A DNA stretch of 64,000 nucleotides from Flavobacterium sp. MFBS3-15 (GCF_026107645.2 NZ_JAPCHV010000012.1:1-64000); one strand, 5' to 3'; shown: positions 8,593-17,922, counted from the stretch's first letter. The notes: generated by a model not told the origin, from the letters alone. Numbers and translations are program-made.

Positions 8593-9114
8593 TCAATTTA
8601 TTTTTATATAGAAATAAACTGCGATGTTGCGGGGACGGGTTTCATCTCCCCCTTCCTCTTCAATTATTTTTCCGGATGAAGGAGGCGTCCTGTCACCGAT
8701 ATTTCCTCCTCCCACAGCTACATTATATCCCCAGTCATTTACGGTTCCCGATCCATTCCATGGGTGGCTATGGGCACCGCCTTTATGATCATGTTTTTTA
8801 AAAGAATCACTTTGTGGGCTCATGACTACCCTGTTATCTTCCGGGTCTCCATCCGTATCAGAAAAGAAAGGAAGCGGTTCGCCTACACTATACATTGTAT
8901 TTAATCCGCGCAAAAATTTACCGCGGAGATCCGGACTGGTCCTTATTGCTCCTTTAGTTGACTTATTTAAGCCTGAACCGATAATTGAACGACCGTCGCA
9001 TGGTGCATAACTTGACCGTTGAGGATTTACCGATTGGTCTTCATTGAGTTGGGCGCAAAGCTGATCGTAGGTTAAAACTGACGAAATAACAGTTCCTAAA
9101 ATAACATTATTCAT
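8593..9114 (-). CDS. Phage tail-collar-like protein
   Basis: 173 residues from the ATG at 9114 (MNNVILGTVISSV). The body follows the pattern of tail-collar/short tail fibre domains: YAPCDGRSIIGSGL (the CDGR block), SPDLRGKFLRGLN, a His-rich metal-site-like stretch KKHDHKGGAHSHPW, and a C-terminal ETRPRNIAVYFYIKI that closes the domain. Such domains occur in phage fibres and also in free-standing bacterial proteins of unknown role. No structural phage genes surround it. The in-frame ATG at 9195 would place the start inside the upstream membrane protein gene and lacks family support. Downstream of that gene by 22 bases, so probably one transcript. Confidence 0.65.
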   Translation of the reverse strand: MNNVILGTVISSVLTYDQLCAQLNEDQSVNPQRSSYAPCDGRSIIGSGLNKSTKGAIRTSPDLRGKFLRGLNTMYSVGEPLPFFSDTDGDPEDNRVVMSPQSDSFKKHDHKGGAHSHPWNGSGTVNDWGYNVAVGGGNIGDRTPPSSGKIIEEEGGDETRPRNIAVYFYIKIN

Positions 9115-9136
9115 AATTTTATAGTTTAAATTTCGC

Positions 9137-9616
9137 CTACTCTGTACCCTTTTCGGCTTCCGGGATATAATTACTGCGTGCGGGTATTTCGGCATTTATT
9201 TTTGCTGTTTGTTTTGGCGCATCGGCTCCCGTCGCATTCATGTTCTTGTCGGATGGAGTGGTTGACGTCATTTTTTTGAAATAGGTATTAAACAAACCTT
9301 CAATGAAATCGGCACCTGCGTATCCCGAAGCTATAAGTGCCATTATCAATTCGGTAGTATATCCCTTGTCGGCTGGTGGTTTTACCAATGCTGCCAATGT
9401 TCCTGCCACGAATCCGAAAAAGATGCTGATAAGCAGCCTGTTTGATGTGAAAACTTCCTTAACTACTGTACCATTTGCGTCTGCCTGTGCCTGCGACCTG
9501 CTTTCGTCAAGTTTCTTCAGCCCAATAATGATCCGGATGCCTTGCCCAATAATCCCTAAAGTACCTCCAATTAGCAGGGCATTTATCAATTGAGCTGATG
9601 TAAATGTTGTTTCCAT
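9137..9616 (-). CDS. Small multi-helix membrane protein of unknown function
   Basis: 159 residues, not recognised. Three hydrophobic segments are visible: about 8-28 (INALLIGGTLGIIGQGIRII), about 60-80 (LLISIFFGFVAGTLAALV) and about 90-110 (LIMALIASGYAGADFIEGLF), all rich in Gly and Ala. Between the first two lies a charged loop, and the last 45 residues are polar (TSTTPSDKN onward). Size, number of helices and the neighbouring tail-collar-like gene recall a holin-like protein next to a fibre protein, but no lysis enzyme or tail gene is close. It starts a two-gene unit with the gene at 8593-9114. Confidence 0.55.
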   Translation of the reverse strand: METTFTSAQLINALLIGGTLGIIGQGIRIIIGLKKLDESRSQAQADANGTVVKEVFTSNRLLISIFFGFVAGTLAALVKPPADKGYTTELIMALIASGYAGADFIEGLFNTYFKKMTSTTPSDKNMNATGADAPKQTAKINAEIPARSNYIPEAEKGTE

Positions 9617-9826
9617 AATGTGAATAATTAAGATTGTAAACCAAAATTATTTCAATGAAGACATCTTATTTATAGGTGATTGAATAAATATAAAAAGTAT
9701 TTACCAGAATTAATACGAGTGAAAACACCTGTTAAAATTTATTAAAAAATAGGGTTTTACCTATATAGGAGTATAATTAATTTTGTGAATTTAGCTACAA
9801 CCAATTATTAACCAAAAACATTTATT

Positions 9827-10555
9827 ATGAAGAGAAAAAATAAAATTTTACTGGGTGGGGGATTTATCATATTTATAATCGCAATCATTACTTTGTTCTT
9901 TTTTCCGAGAGATTGTAATGACTTATGTAATAATACAATAGTAATCATTGATAGCGAAGTTGATGTTGATTGGGAACATGAAAACTCAGCATTTATCTGT
10001 AATAAAGCTAATGCAAATATCTTTGTAAATTTATCGTGTGTTGGAGACGTCGATAGTCAGGCAATATTTCTTAAGGATCATAAGAAGGTTATAAACTACA
10101 GCGAAAGTCGAAAACATATTGAAGCTGATCACAGAATTTCTTTTGGAGTTGGTAACCCTATAAAAGGAGACGATCAAATTTCTCTGGATAACCTTAAGGC
10201 TGAAATTAAAAAAAAGCATGGAAATTGGGATACTGACAAATATGATCATTATTTGTACTTTGATATTGACAGTTCAGGAAAGTTGGTTATCGATGTACTC
10301 GAAGATTACAATCAAGATAAATACTGCTATTCGATTCAGCTTTTTAAAGCAGTAACAGAAAAAAGAGCTACAATAGATTCAAATCCAAATCCAATATTTC
10401 AGTTTAAGAAGATGAATATCTTACATAAAGATGTAATAGTGTTTTGGATAACCGGTTCGCAAAATCTATATTATGATTTCTCTGATAATCCAAAATTAAC
10501 TTTGTCGGAAAAACTATTTAATACTGGTGAAAATATTGTTAAGTCGCCAAAGTAA
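9827..10555 (+). CDS. Membrane-anchored protein of unknown function
   Basis: 242 residues, not recognised. One N-terminal transmembrane helix (about residues 8-26) follows a KRKNK stretch, so the rest is likely periplasmic. The ectodomain starts with DCNDLCNN and contains a few more cysteines that could form disulphides. Base composition is much more AT-rich than in the flanking operons. The next gene begins 6 bases after the stop, then a histidine kinase and response regulator follow, so it may supply the periplasmic sensing part or be the regulated output. Confidence 0.6.
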   Translation: MKRKNKILLGGGFIIFIIAIITLFFFPRDCNDLCNNTIVIIDSEVDVDWEHENSAFICNKANANIFVNLSCVGDVDSQAIFLKDHKKVINYSESRKHIEADHRISFGVGNPIKGDDQISLDNLKAEIKKKHGNWDTDKYDHYLYFDIDSSGKLVIDVLEDYNQDKYCYSIQLFKAVTEKRATIDSNPNPIFQFKKMNILHKDVIVFWITGSQNLYYDFSDNPKLTLSEKLFNTGENIVKSPK

Positions 10556-10561
10556 CTTAAA

Positions 10562-11224
10562 ATGTATGAGATAATATTAACTTATTTTAAAAATCCTGTA
10601 AAGGTTGTTGTACTTTGTACTTTAATTTATAGCATTCTTTCTCTCAAAAAGATAGGAAGGATGCATAAATATCTATTGACTGTATTGATAGTTTGCTTTA
10701 TAATCGAACTTTTAAATACAACGCTAAAAGTGTGTGGCATTTCTACGGTTATTAGTACAACATTCGGAACAATCATACATCATGGAATTTGGCTTTTGAT
10801 TTTGGGAAATTTTGTTCATTTCAGATTCCCCTATAAAGTATTATTATATTCATTTCTCTTTATCTCTTTTGTCAATCTTTTTTTTATTGAGGGAGCGATA
10901 ACCTTTAACTACTCTACATTCATTACTGGAGCTTTTATATACATTTTTATATTTACCTATGAATGTTTTCAAAAATTGAAATCTGAGAATCTGCTTTTTT
11001 TTTCCAGCAACAATTTTGTTTTAATAAGTGCACCAATAATTTTATTTTTTGGGTATAGCTTTTATTTTTCGTTTAAAGATTATTGGTTAGGGGAAATAAA
11101 GATATATGGAGTCAAGTTTTATGATATTTTAAGTCTCTTTGTAAATGTTATTTATTATACTTTTTTAAATCTGTACATTTATCGCCAAGTGAAATCAGAT
11201 TATGCAGGAAAAAGACAAGATTAA
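10562..11224 (+). CDS. Polytopic membrane protein upstream of a sensor kinase
   Basis: 220 residues, almost wholly hydrophobic, with about seven predicted helices and short polar loops; no catalytic motif is visible. The gene overlaps the histidine kinase gene by 23 bases, which implies translational coupling. The kinase itself has only one membrane helix and no input domain, so this protein may act as its membrane sensing partner; that is inference from context. The sequence is about 30% GC in sampled lines, far below the kinase gene that follows, so the boundary near 11,200 looks like a junction between acquired and resident DNA. Confidence 0.65.
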   Translation: MYEIILTYFKNPVKVVVLCTLIYSILSLKKIGRMHKYLLTVLIVCFIIELLNTTLKVCGISTVISTTFGTIIHHGIWLLILGNFVHFRFPYKVLLYSFLFISFVNLFFIEGAITFNYSTFITGAFIYIFIFTYECFQKLKSENLLFFSSNNFVLISAPIILFFGYSFYFSFKDYWLGEIKIYGVKFYDILSLFVNVIYYTFLNLYIYRQVKSDYAGKRQD

Positions 11225-11984
11225 CATAGCGTTCGGGATCATCATAAGCCTGCTTTTTATCAGCCTGGTTATCTTATTCTGCGCGCTTCTCATCAAACTC
11301 TACATCCGCAAAATAAAAAACTATACCCGCGTCATTTACCAAAAAGACCTGGAGTTTCAGAAAACAATCACTACAACCGTACTAGAAACACAAGAGCAGG
11401 TTCTCAACAACATCTCGGAGGACCTGCACGACGATGCCGGACAGCAGCTTACCTATATTAACTTCATGATTGAGAACCTCAAGCTCGATAAGCCGGAATT
11501 GACAGAAGACCTTGAACCATTGGGAAATTCGGTGCGTGTACTATCCAACTCCATACGTCGTATAAGCCACTCTCTTAACAGCCAAATGCTCATACAGCAA
11601 AACCTGCTTAAGGCCATTGAGGCCGAGGCCGACAGGCTAAGTCAGGTAAGCAGTCTCAGTATTACGTACCGTGCTGAAGGTGAGCTTACAAATAATTTTA
11701 CTCCAAGTCAACAAATTGTAATTTTTCGTATATTTCAGGAGATTATCAACAATGCGCTGAAGCATTCCCGTGCTTCGGAAATTATGATTGATATTACTGC
11801 AAATCCTGCATTTATGCTAAAGGTTTCCGATAATGGGAAAGGATTCAATTATGAAGATGTGAAAGGAAATCCGGCAGGATTAGGGCTGCTGAACCTGGTA
11901 AACCGGGCCGAAATAATCGGGCTTGGCCTTACCATTGATTCAGCCCCGGGTACTGGTACGATTATCACCTTACACGAAAAATAA
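11202..11984 (+). CDS. Sensor histidine kinase, NarX/DesK-like (HisKA_3)
   Basis: 260 residues. One transmembrane helix (about 11-33), a short coiled linker, then a HisKA_3 dimerisation domain with phospho-acceptor His76 in EDLHDDAGQQLTYI, and a C-terminal GHKL ATPase domain with the N box EIINNALKHS, G1 box VSDNGKGF and G2 region GNPAGLGLLNLVNRA. There is no recognisable input domain, so the signal must come through the membrane helix or a partner such as the gene upstream. The response regulator starts 5 bases after the stop. Confidence 0.9.
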   Translation: MQEKDKINIAFGIIISLLFISLVILFCALLIKLYIRKIKNYTRVIYQKDLEFQKTITTTVLETQEQVLNNISEDLHDDAGQQLTYINFMIENLKLDKPELTEDLEPLGNSVRVLSNSIRRISHSLNSQMLIQQNLLKAIEAEADRLSQVSSLSITYRAEGELTNNFTPSQQIVIFRIFQEIINNALKHSRASEIMIDITANPAFMLKVSDNGKGFNYEDVKGNPAGLGLLNLVNRAEIIGLGLTIDSAPGTGTIITLHEK

Positions 11985-11989
11985 AACTC

Positions 11990-12652
11990 ATGCAAAAAAT
12001 TACCATTGGCCTTGTTGACGACCATAAGATCGTACGGCAAGGGCTTAAGGAACTTGTTGAAAAGCTGGGGAACTACAAAGTCATTGCAGAGTATGACAGC
12101 GCAGGTGCCTTTCTCCAGAAATGTGACTCGGATGAAACCCCATCGGTGCTTATTGTGGATTATTCCATGCCGGGAATGAATGGTGTAGATCTCATTCGCG
12201 AAATTGAGAAACTCGAAAGCGAATACCGGACACTCCTACTTACCCAACATTTTGACGACCAGATAATTGATGCCGCATACCATTACGGTGCGCGTGGGTT
12301 CCTCCATAAAAACTGCAGCGCCGCCGACCTTAAGTTTGCTATCGATAGCATTGCCAATACCGGTTATACCAATGTGGTAGAAATTCTCAACAGGGTACGC
12401 AAATTCGATATTGCATCGCTTGAAGGGAAGAAAAAGCATGGCATAGAGCTTACATCACGTGAATATGAGTTTTTAAAGCTTGTGTGCGACCAGCGCGAGC
12501 TGACCTATGAGCAAATAGCCGATATCATGAACGTTTCGGTTAAATCCATAGAAGCCTACCGAACCGCACTTTTTGATAAGCATGATATCAAATCCAAAGT
12601 CGGCCTCGTACTCTTTTCTTATAAGTACAAGCTAACAGAGCCTTTTTTATAA
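11990..12652 (+). CDS. Response regulator, NarL/FixJ type
   Basis: 220 residues. The receiver domain (about 1-125) has the acidic pair D10-D11, phospho-acceptor Asp57 in LIVDYSMPGMNG, Thr in LLLTQHF and Lys in GFLHKN. The C-terminal LuxR-type helix-turn-helix domain (about 148-215) has ELTSREYEFLKLV and YEQIADIMNVSVKSIEAYR. The protein would be phosphorylated by the kinase encoded just upstream and act as a transcription factor; the targets are unknown, possibly its own operon. Confidence 0.9.
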   Translation: MQKITIGLVDDHKIVRQGLKELVEKLGNYKVIAEYDSAGAFLQKCDSDETPSVLIVDYSMPGMNGVDLIREIEKLESEYRTLLLTQHFDDQIIDAAYHYGARGFLHKNCSAADLKFAIDSIANTGYTNVVEILNRVRKFDIASLEGKKKHGIELTSREYEFLKLVCDQRELTYEQIADIMNVSVKSIEAYRTALFDKHDIKSKVGLVLFSYKYKLTEPFL

Positions 12653-12721
12653 TTTAATCTAAATATGTAGGATAATACGGGCGGGTTGATTAAATTTAAT
12701 GCTTCAACCAATACATATCTC

Positions 12722-14347
12722 ATGGAAGCATCCAACTCGCGTTTTGAAAACATATTTACAGAAGAAAGCCAAATACCCCAGGAATTTCAAATACCCGAAC
12801 TCCACCAGCGCGAGTACCTGCTTAACGGCGAAATGGTACAATGGGACGGCCCGGTAACCGAAGTATGGTCACCCGTATGCATCCCCGGACCGGAAGGGCT
12901 AACCAGAAAATTGGTAGGGAGCTATCCTGATACCTCAGCCAAAGAAGCCATGGCAGCTCTTAATGCCGCACTTGTTGCTTATGATAACGGGATGGGAGAA
13001 TGGCCTTCGATGGGGATAGAAAAGCGCATTGCCTGCATGCAGAATTTCGTTTACCTGATGCTGAAAAAGCGTGATCTGGTCATTAAGCTGCTCATGTGGG
13101 AAATAGGAAAATCACTTGCTGACTCTACCAAAGAATTTGACCGTACGGTAGATTACATCAACGCCACCATCGACGCACTCAAGGATCTGGACCGCGAGTC
13201 GTCACGATTCCAGGAGGCCGAAGGTACCATAGCGCAAACGCGCCGCCTGCCACTGGGCGTAGTGCTAAGTATGGGACCTTTCAACTATCCGCTCAACGAG
13301 ATATTCACCACACTGATACCGGCCCTTATCATGGGTAATACGATATTATTCAAATTACCCAAGCACGGCATACTTGCCCACTACCCTTTGCTTGAGGCCT
13401 TTAAGGAAGCCTTTCCGAAAGGAACCGTGAACACACTATATGGCAAGGGGGCAGAAATCATCCCGCCACTCATGGAAAGCGGAAAAATCAATGTACTGGC
13501 CTTCATTGGGTCGAGCAAAGTAGCCAATGGTCTCAAAAAACAGCACCCTAAAGTGAACCGCCTGCGCGCCATATTGAGCCTCGATGCTAAGAATGCCGCG
13601 ATAGTAACCGATAATGCCGACCTTGATGTGGCTGTAGCCGAATGCATTGCGGGGGCATTGTCTTTCAACGGGCAACGCTGCACAGCATTGAAGCTGCTGT
13701 TTGTACAGGATGGCGTGGCTGATGAATTTGTTCGCAAGTTAAGCGAAAAAGTATCAGCTCTTAAGCCCGGCCTGCCTTGGGACAAAGATGTAAAAATAAC
13801 CCCATTACCAGAAGCCGATAAACCGGTTTATCTAAGAGAGTGCATAGATGATGCCGTTGCTAAAGGTGCTAAGGTGATGAACGATGGCGGTGGCTACAAT
13901 GAGGCTTCTTTTTTCTTCCCGGCTGTAGTATATCCGGTAAACGACTCGATGAAACTGTACCATGAAGAACAGTTTGGCCCTGTTGTACCGGTAGTCCGTT
14001 TCAGTTCAATCGATGAACCGATAGATTACCAGGTCAACGCCTCACACGGCATGCAGGTGAGCATTTTCAGTAACGATGCCGCAGAAGTGGCAAGCCTGAT
14101 AGACCCTTTTGTCGGCCTTGTGAGCCGTGTGAATATCAACTGCCAGGCACAGCGCGGGCCCGATGTTTTTCCTTTTACAGGGCGTAAAGACAGTGCTGAA
14201 GGCACACTCTCTGTATTCGATGCCCTACGGTCTTTCTCTATCCGGTCGCTTGTGGCGGCAAAAGTTACCGATGCCAATAAAGAACTGCTTAATAAGATCG
14301 TACGTGACCATAAGTCGGGATTCCTGAGCACAGATTATATTTTTTAA
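12722..14347 (+). CDS. gapN: NADP-dependent glyceraldehyde-3-phosphate dehydrogenase (aldehyde dehydrogenase family)
   Basis: Aldehyde dehydrogenase of about 541 residues. The Rossmann-type block GVVLSMGPFNYPLNE, the NADP-binding helix region AFIGSSKVA, the general-base region LSLDAKNAAIV and the catalytic cysteine in FNGQRCTALK are visible. The GQRCTA form of the active-site loop and the overall length are those of non-phosphorylating GapN, which oxidises glyceraldehyde 3-phosphate to 3-phosphoglycerate and makes NADPH without ATP. Other phosphorylated-aldehyde substrates cannot be excluded. The start was set at MEASNSRF; an in-frame ATG 12 codons upstream (12686) is possible. Confidence 0.8.
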   Translation: MEASNSRFENIFTEESQIPQEFQIPELHQREYLLNGEMVQWDGPVTEVWSPVCIPGPEGLTRKLVGSYPDTSAKEAMAALNAALVAYDNGMGEWPSMGIEKRIACMQNFVYLMLKKRDLVIKLLMWEIGKSLADSTKEFDRTVDYINATIDALKDLDRESSRFQEAEGTIAQTRRLPLGVVLSMGPFNYPLNEIFTTLIPALIMGNTILFKLPKHGILAHYPLLEAFKEAFPKGTVNTLYGKGAEIIPPLMESGKINVLAFIGSSKVANGLKKQHPKVNRLRAILSLDAKNAAIVTDNADLDVAVAECIAGALSFNGQRCTALKLLFVQDGVADEFVRKLSEKVSALKPGLPWDKDVKITPLPEADKPVYLRECIDDAVAKGAKVMNDGGGYNEASFFFPAVVYPVNDSMKLYHEEQFGPVVPVVRFSSIDEPIDYQVNASHGMQVSIFSNDAAEVASLIDPFVGLVSRVNINCQAQRGPDVFPFTGRKDSAEGTLSVFDALRSFSIRSLVAAKVTDANKELLNKIVRDHKSGFLSTDYIF

Positions 14348-14487
14348 GGATATATGCCAAATTATACTCGGCCATCCTTTTGCGATCATCCGAAAATTAC
14401 CTTGAGTTTTATAAAATATTTAGGAAGAAAATCGTTAAATAGCTATAACTTGCAGGGTGCAATTTACGAACGAAAATTCCTCATATA

Positions 14488-16041
14488 ATGAATGAGATAA
14501 AGATACTTTGGGTGGATGACGAGATCGACATGCTGAAGCCCCACATACTTTTCCTGGAAAAGAAAAACTACAAGGTAACCACCGCCAATAATGGCCAGGA
14601 CGCACTGGACCTGTTTGATGAAGAGAACTTCGACATTGTATTCCTCGATGAGAACATGCCCGGCCTTAGCGGGCTGGAAGTGCTCGGAATGATGAAGGAG
14701 CGTAAATCATCCGTTCCGGTGATCATGATAACCAAGAGCGAAGAGGAATACATTATGGAAGATGCCATCGGCTCCAAAATAGCCGATTACCTCATCAAAC
14801 CGGTAAACCCGAACCAGATTCTGCTTTCGCTAAAAAAGAACCTCGACCATTCACGCCTTGTTTCCTCTAAAACCACACTGGATTACCAAAAGGAATTCCG
14901 TAAAATATCCATGGACATGGGTATGGTCAATTCCTGGGAAGACTGGATCGATATGTACAAGCGACTCATCTACTGGGAGCTGGAACTTGAAACTATCGAA
15001 GACCAGGCAATGGTGGAAATACTCGAATCGCAGAAGCTTGAGGCCAACTCTCAGTTTGGCAAATTCATTGAGAAAAATTACGAAGACTGGTTTGACCCAA
15101 AAGCAGACAAGCCGGTGCTTTCGCATAACCTCTTCCGTGAACTTGTTGTCCCTGAGATACAAAAGAAGCAGCCAATACTTTTTGTAGTGATCGATAACCT
15201 CCGCTACGACCAGTGGAAAGCTTTTGAAAGTGTTGTAGCTAACCACTACAAACTGGAAAAGGAAACTGCATTCTACTCTATACTGCCTACTGCCACCCAA
15301 TATGCACGAAACGCCATATTCTCGGGCCTTACGCCGTTGGAAATGGAAAAGAAATTCCCGCAATACTGGAAGAATGACGTGGACGAAGGCGGAAAGAATC
15401 TGTATGAAGGTGAGTTCCTTACCGAGCAGCTGAAACGCCTCGGCCTTCAAAACCTGAAACAGGAATACTACAAGATAACCAACTTCCGTGACGGCCAAAA
15501 GCTCGTGGATAACTTTAAGGGACTGAAAGGCAACGACCTGACAACAATTGTATACAACTTTGTAGACATGCTTTCGCACGCCAAGACCGAAATGGATGTG
15601 GTAAAAGAGCTCGCAAGCAACGACAAAGCTTACCGCTCGCTAACGCTGAGCTGGTTCCGCAACTCGCCGCTGCTCGAAATGATACAGCAGGCCCAGCAAA
15701 TGGGCTTCAGGTTGATACTGACCACGGACCATGGCACGATAAACGTAAAGAACCCAAGCAAGGTTATCGGTGACAAAAATACCAGCCTCAATCTGCGCTA
15801 CAAAACAGGCCGCAGCCTTACCTATGAAGATCGGGATGTATATGCTGTAAAAGACCCGAAACGCATACAGCTACCGGCCATCAACATGAGCAGCTCGTAC
15901 ATATTTGCCAAAAATGACCTTTTCCTGGCTTATGTAAACAATTACAACCACTATGTGAGCTATTACCGAAATACCTACCAGCATGGTGGCATTTCGCTCG
16001 AGGAGATGGTCATCCCTTTCCTTGTGTTCAACCCTAAATAA
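14488..16041 (+). CDS. porX: PorX, T9SS two-component response regulator with PglZ domain
   Basis: 517 residues. An N-terminal receiver domain (about 1-120) has D10/D11, phospho-acceptor Asp54 in IVFLDENMPGLSG and the TKS switch motif. The remaining 390 residues form a PglZ/alkaline-phosphatase-like domain with VVIDNLRYDQW, ILPTATQYARNAIFSG, YNFVDMLSHAKTE and LILTTDHGTINV, whose Asp and His residues would bind metal. PorX, known from Porphyromonas gingivalis, controls genes of the type IX secretion system together with the kinase PorY and the ECF sigma factor SigP. Here it stands upstream of tsaE (14-base gap), away from T9SS structural genes, as is usual in flavobacteria. Confidence 0.92.
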   Translation: MNEIKILWVDDEIDMLKPHILFLEKKNYKVTTANNGQDALDLFDEENFDIVFLDENMPGLSGLEVLGMMKERKSSVPVIMITKSEEEYIMEDAIGSKIADYLIKPVNPNQILLSLKKNLDHSRLVSSKTTLDYQKEFRKISMDMGMVNSWEDWIDMYKRLIYWELELETIEDQAMVEILESQKLEANSQFGKFIEKNYEDWFDPKADKPVLSHNLFRELVVPEIQKKQPILFVVIDNLRYDQWKAFESVVANHYKLEKETAFYSILPTATQYARNAIFSGLTPLEMEKKFPQYWKNDVDEGGKNLYEGEFLTEQLKRLGLQNLKQEYYKITNFRDGQKLVDNFKGLKGNDLTTIVYNFVDMLSHAKTEMDVVKELASNDKAYRSLTLSWFRNSPLLEMIQQAQQMGFRLILTTDHGTINVKNPSKVIGDKNTSLNLRYKTGRSLTYEDRDVYAVKDPKRIQLPAINMSSSYIFAKNDLFLAYVNNYNHYVSYYRNTYQHGGISLEEMVIPFLVFNPK

Positions 16042-16055
16042 GCGCTTTAAGATAT

Positions 16056-16463
16056 ATGGAGATCACATTTTCTCTCGAGGAAATAGACAGCACGGCAAAG
16101 CAGGTACTGGCACAGAATATCAAGAACATCATCACTTTCCATGCTGCGATGGGTGTTGGCAAAACCACTTTCATTAAGGCACTGGCAAAGCAGTTGGGCG
16201 TGAGGGACATGACCTCCAGCCCTACTTTTTCACTGGTCAATGAGTACGAAACGGAAGACGGCAGGACCCTGTACCACTTCGACCTGTACCGGCTTAACAG
16301 TGAGACTGAGGCATACGACATGGGAATCGACGAATACTTTTATTCGGGCAACCTGTGCCTTATCGAATGGCCGGAAAAAACGCCCAACCTCATACCACTG
16401 GACCACACCGCCATTACCATGAAAATGCTGCCCGATGGCAGGAGGCACATCATTGTAAAATAG
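16056..16463 (+). CDS. tsaE: tRNA t6A biosynthesis ATPase TsaE
   Basis: 135 residues, normal length for the family. The Walker A motif is AAMGVGKTTFIKAL, followed by the switch-like SSPTFSLVNEY and the YHFDLYRL segment, with the late LIEWPEK motif typical of TsaE. It works with TsaB and TsaD in making N6-threonylcarbamoyl-adenosine at position 37 of ANN-decoding tRNAs. It follows porX closely and precedes the alanine dehydrogenase gene by 55 bases, a common flavobacterial order. Confidence 0.95.
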   Translation: MEITFSLEEIDSTAKQVLAQNIKNIITFHAAMGVGKTTFIKALAKQLGVRDMTSSPTFSLVNEYETEDGRTLYHFDLYRLNSETEAYDMGIDEYFYSGNLCLIEWPEKTPNLIPLDHTAITMKMLPDGRRHIIVK

Positions 16464-16518
16464 TTGCCGCTGTTCCATTTCTTTTTGTAAATTAGAGCCA
16501 AATATCCAAGCCAAAACC

Positions 16519-17712
16519 ATGTCCTTAACACCTTTTACAAAGCAACAGCTGCTGCCGCAGGAAGAGAAACTTGAAGTAGCCCGGGAGAGGAGCGAACTCT
16601 TCATTGGTATGCCTAAAGAAACCTCCTACCAGGAGCGAAGGATATGCCTGACGCCGGATGCGGTTAACTCTCTCACGGCACACGGACACCGTGTGATGAT
16701 TGAGGCCGGCGCGGGATTAAGCTCCAGCTTCAGCGACAGGGATTACAGCAATGCCGGCGCGGAAATTACGCAGGACCCGAAGAAAGTATTCGGGTGCCCG
16801 GTGATATTGAAGGTGGAACCGCCTTCTGTTGCCGAAATCGAAATGATGAACCCCGAAACGCTTATCATTTCGGCCATACAGCTAAAGACACAGCGCAAGG
16901 AATACTTTGAAGCCCTTGCATCAAAGAAGATAACAGCACTTGCCTTTGAATTTATAAAAGATGAGGACGGCTCCTACCCTGCCGTAAAATCGCTCAGCGA
17001 AATTGCAGGTACAGCATCGGTACTGATCGCCGCGGAACTGATGATCAACCAAAAGATAGGCAAAGGGCTTTTATTAGGAAATATAACCGGCGTACCGCCT
17101 ACGGAAATCGTTATCATTGGCGCTGGGACAGTGGCAGAATTTGCCGCACGTACCGCCCTCGGCCTTGGTGCCAGCGTAAAGGTATTCGATAATTCCATCA
17201 CCAAGCTCCGCCGGCTGCAAAACACACTGAATCACCGTATATTCACATCGACCATACAGGAAAAATCATTGCTCAAAGCGCTGATGCGCTGCGATGTGGC
17301 CATTGGGGCCATGCGCGGCAAGAACCGCACACCTATCATTGTTTCAGAAACCATGGTGGAACACATGAAAAAAGGCGCTGTGATCATCGACGTGTGCATT
17401 GATACCGGCGGGTGTTTTGAGACTTCGGAAGTGACAACACACGAAAAACCTACATTCGTAAAAAATAATGTGATCCACTATTGCGTGCCGAATATTCCGT
17501 CGCGCTATTCAAAAACGGCATCGATGTCCATTAGTAATATCATCAGTCCGTTTTTATTGCAAATGGCGGATGATGGCGGCATTGAGAGTGCTATACGCTG
17601 CAATGCGGGATTAAAGAACGGTATCTACTTCTACCACGGATTATTGACTAACCGCTCCATTGCGGATTGGTTTTCGCTTTCTTACAGGGATATCAATTTG
17701 ATTGTGTTTTAG
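16519..17712 (+). CDS. ald: Alanine dehydrogenase
   Basis: 397 residues. NAD-dependent interconversion of L-alanine with pyruvate and ammonia. The N-terminal AlaDh/PNT domain is visible as IGMPKETSYQERRICLTPDA, and the central Rossmann motif IVIIGAGTVAEFAA is followed by a VFDNS acidic end that favours NAD. The C-terminus has VIIDVCIDTGGCFETS and VPNIPSRYSKTAS, as in the flavobacterial form. It has about 20-25 extra residues at the N-terminus compared with the Bacillus enzyme. The end of the gene runs directly into REP-like repeats. Confidence 0.9.
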   Translation: MSLTPFTKQQLLPQEEKLEVARERSELFIGMPKETSYQERRICLTPDAVNSLTAHGHRVMIEAGAGLSSSFSDRDYSNAGAEITQDPKKVFGCPVILKVEPPSVAEIEMMNPETLIISAIQLKTQRKEYFEALASKKITALAFEFIKDEDGSYPAVKSLSEIAGTASVLIAAELMINQKIGKGLLLGNITGVPPTEIVIIGAGTVAEFAARTALGLGASVKVFDNSITKLRRLQNTLNHRIFTSTIQEKSLLKALMRCDVAIGAMRGKNRTPIIVSETMVEHMKKGAVIIDVCIDTGGCFETSEVTTHEKPTFVKNNVIHYCVPNIPSRYSKTASMSISNIISPFLLQMADDGGIESAIRCNAGLKNGIYFYHGLLTNRSIADWFSLSYRDINLIVF

Positions 17713-17889
17713 TTCTACCGAAATTAATTCCTAATTCCCTAACGGGAAATTGTATGTATCATTTCAATTCCACCGAAATCGGTTCATTAATTGGAAATAT
17801 TGCGGCACAACTATCCCGTAGGGATTAAATTTCGGTAGAAATTTCAATTTGGGACGTTCGATTTTCCCGTAGGGAATTAATTTCGGTTG
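17713..17889. repeat. Cluster of REP-like palindromes upstream of a Y1 transposase gene
   Basis: Four related units. Unit 1: TTCTACCGAAATTAATTC (17713-17730) with TTCCCTAACGGGAA (17735-17748). Unit 2: TTCCACCGAAAT (17768-17779), degenerate. Unit 3, inverted: ATCCCGTAGGGAT (17813-17825) with ATTTCGGTAGAA (17829-17840). Unit 4, inverted: TTCCCGTAGGGAA (17864-17876) with TTAATTTCGGT (17877-17887). Each complete unit couples a small hairpin to a CTACCGAAATT tag, the structure expected of REP sequences handled by a REP-associated tyrosine transposase. Confidence 0.75.
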
Positions 17890-17922
17890 CTATATTTATT
17901 ATGTTTGTCAAAACACCAATAA

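Noticed and set aside
9303..9593. 96-codon plus-strand frame opposite the small membrane protein
   Set aside because: Antisense to a gene that has clear membrane helices and is followed closely by a partner gene.
14851..15579. 242-codon minus-strand frame inside porX
   Set aside because: Antisense shadow; porX has complete domains on the plus strand.
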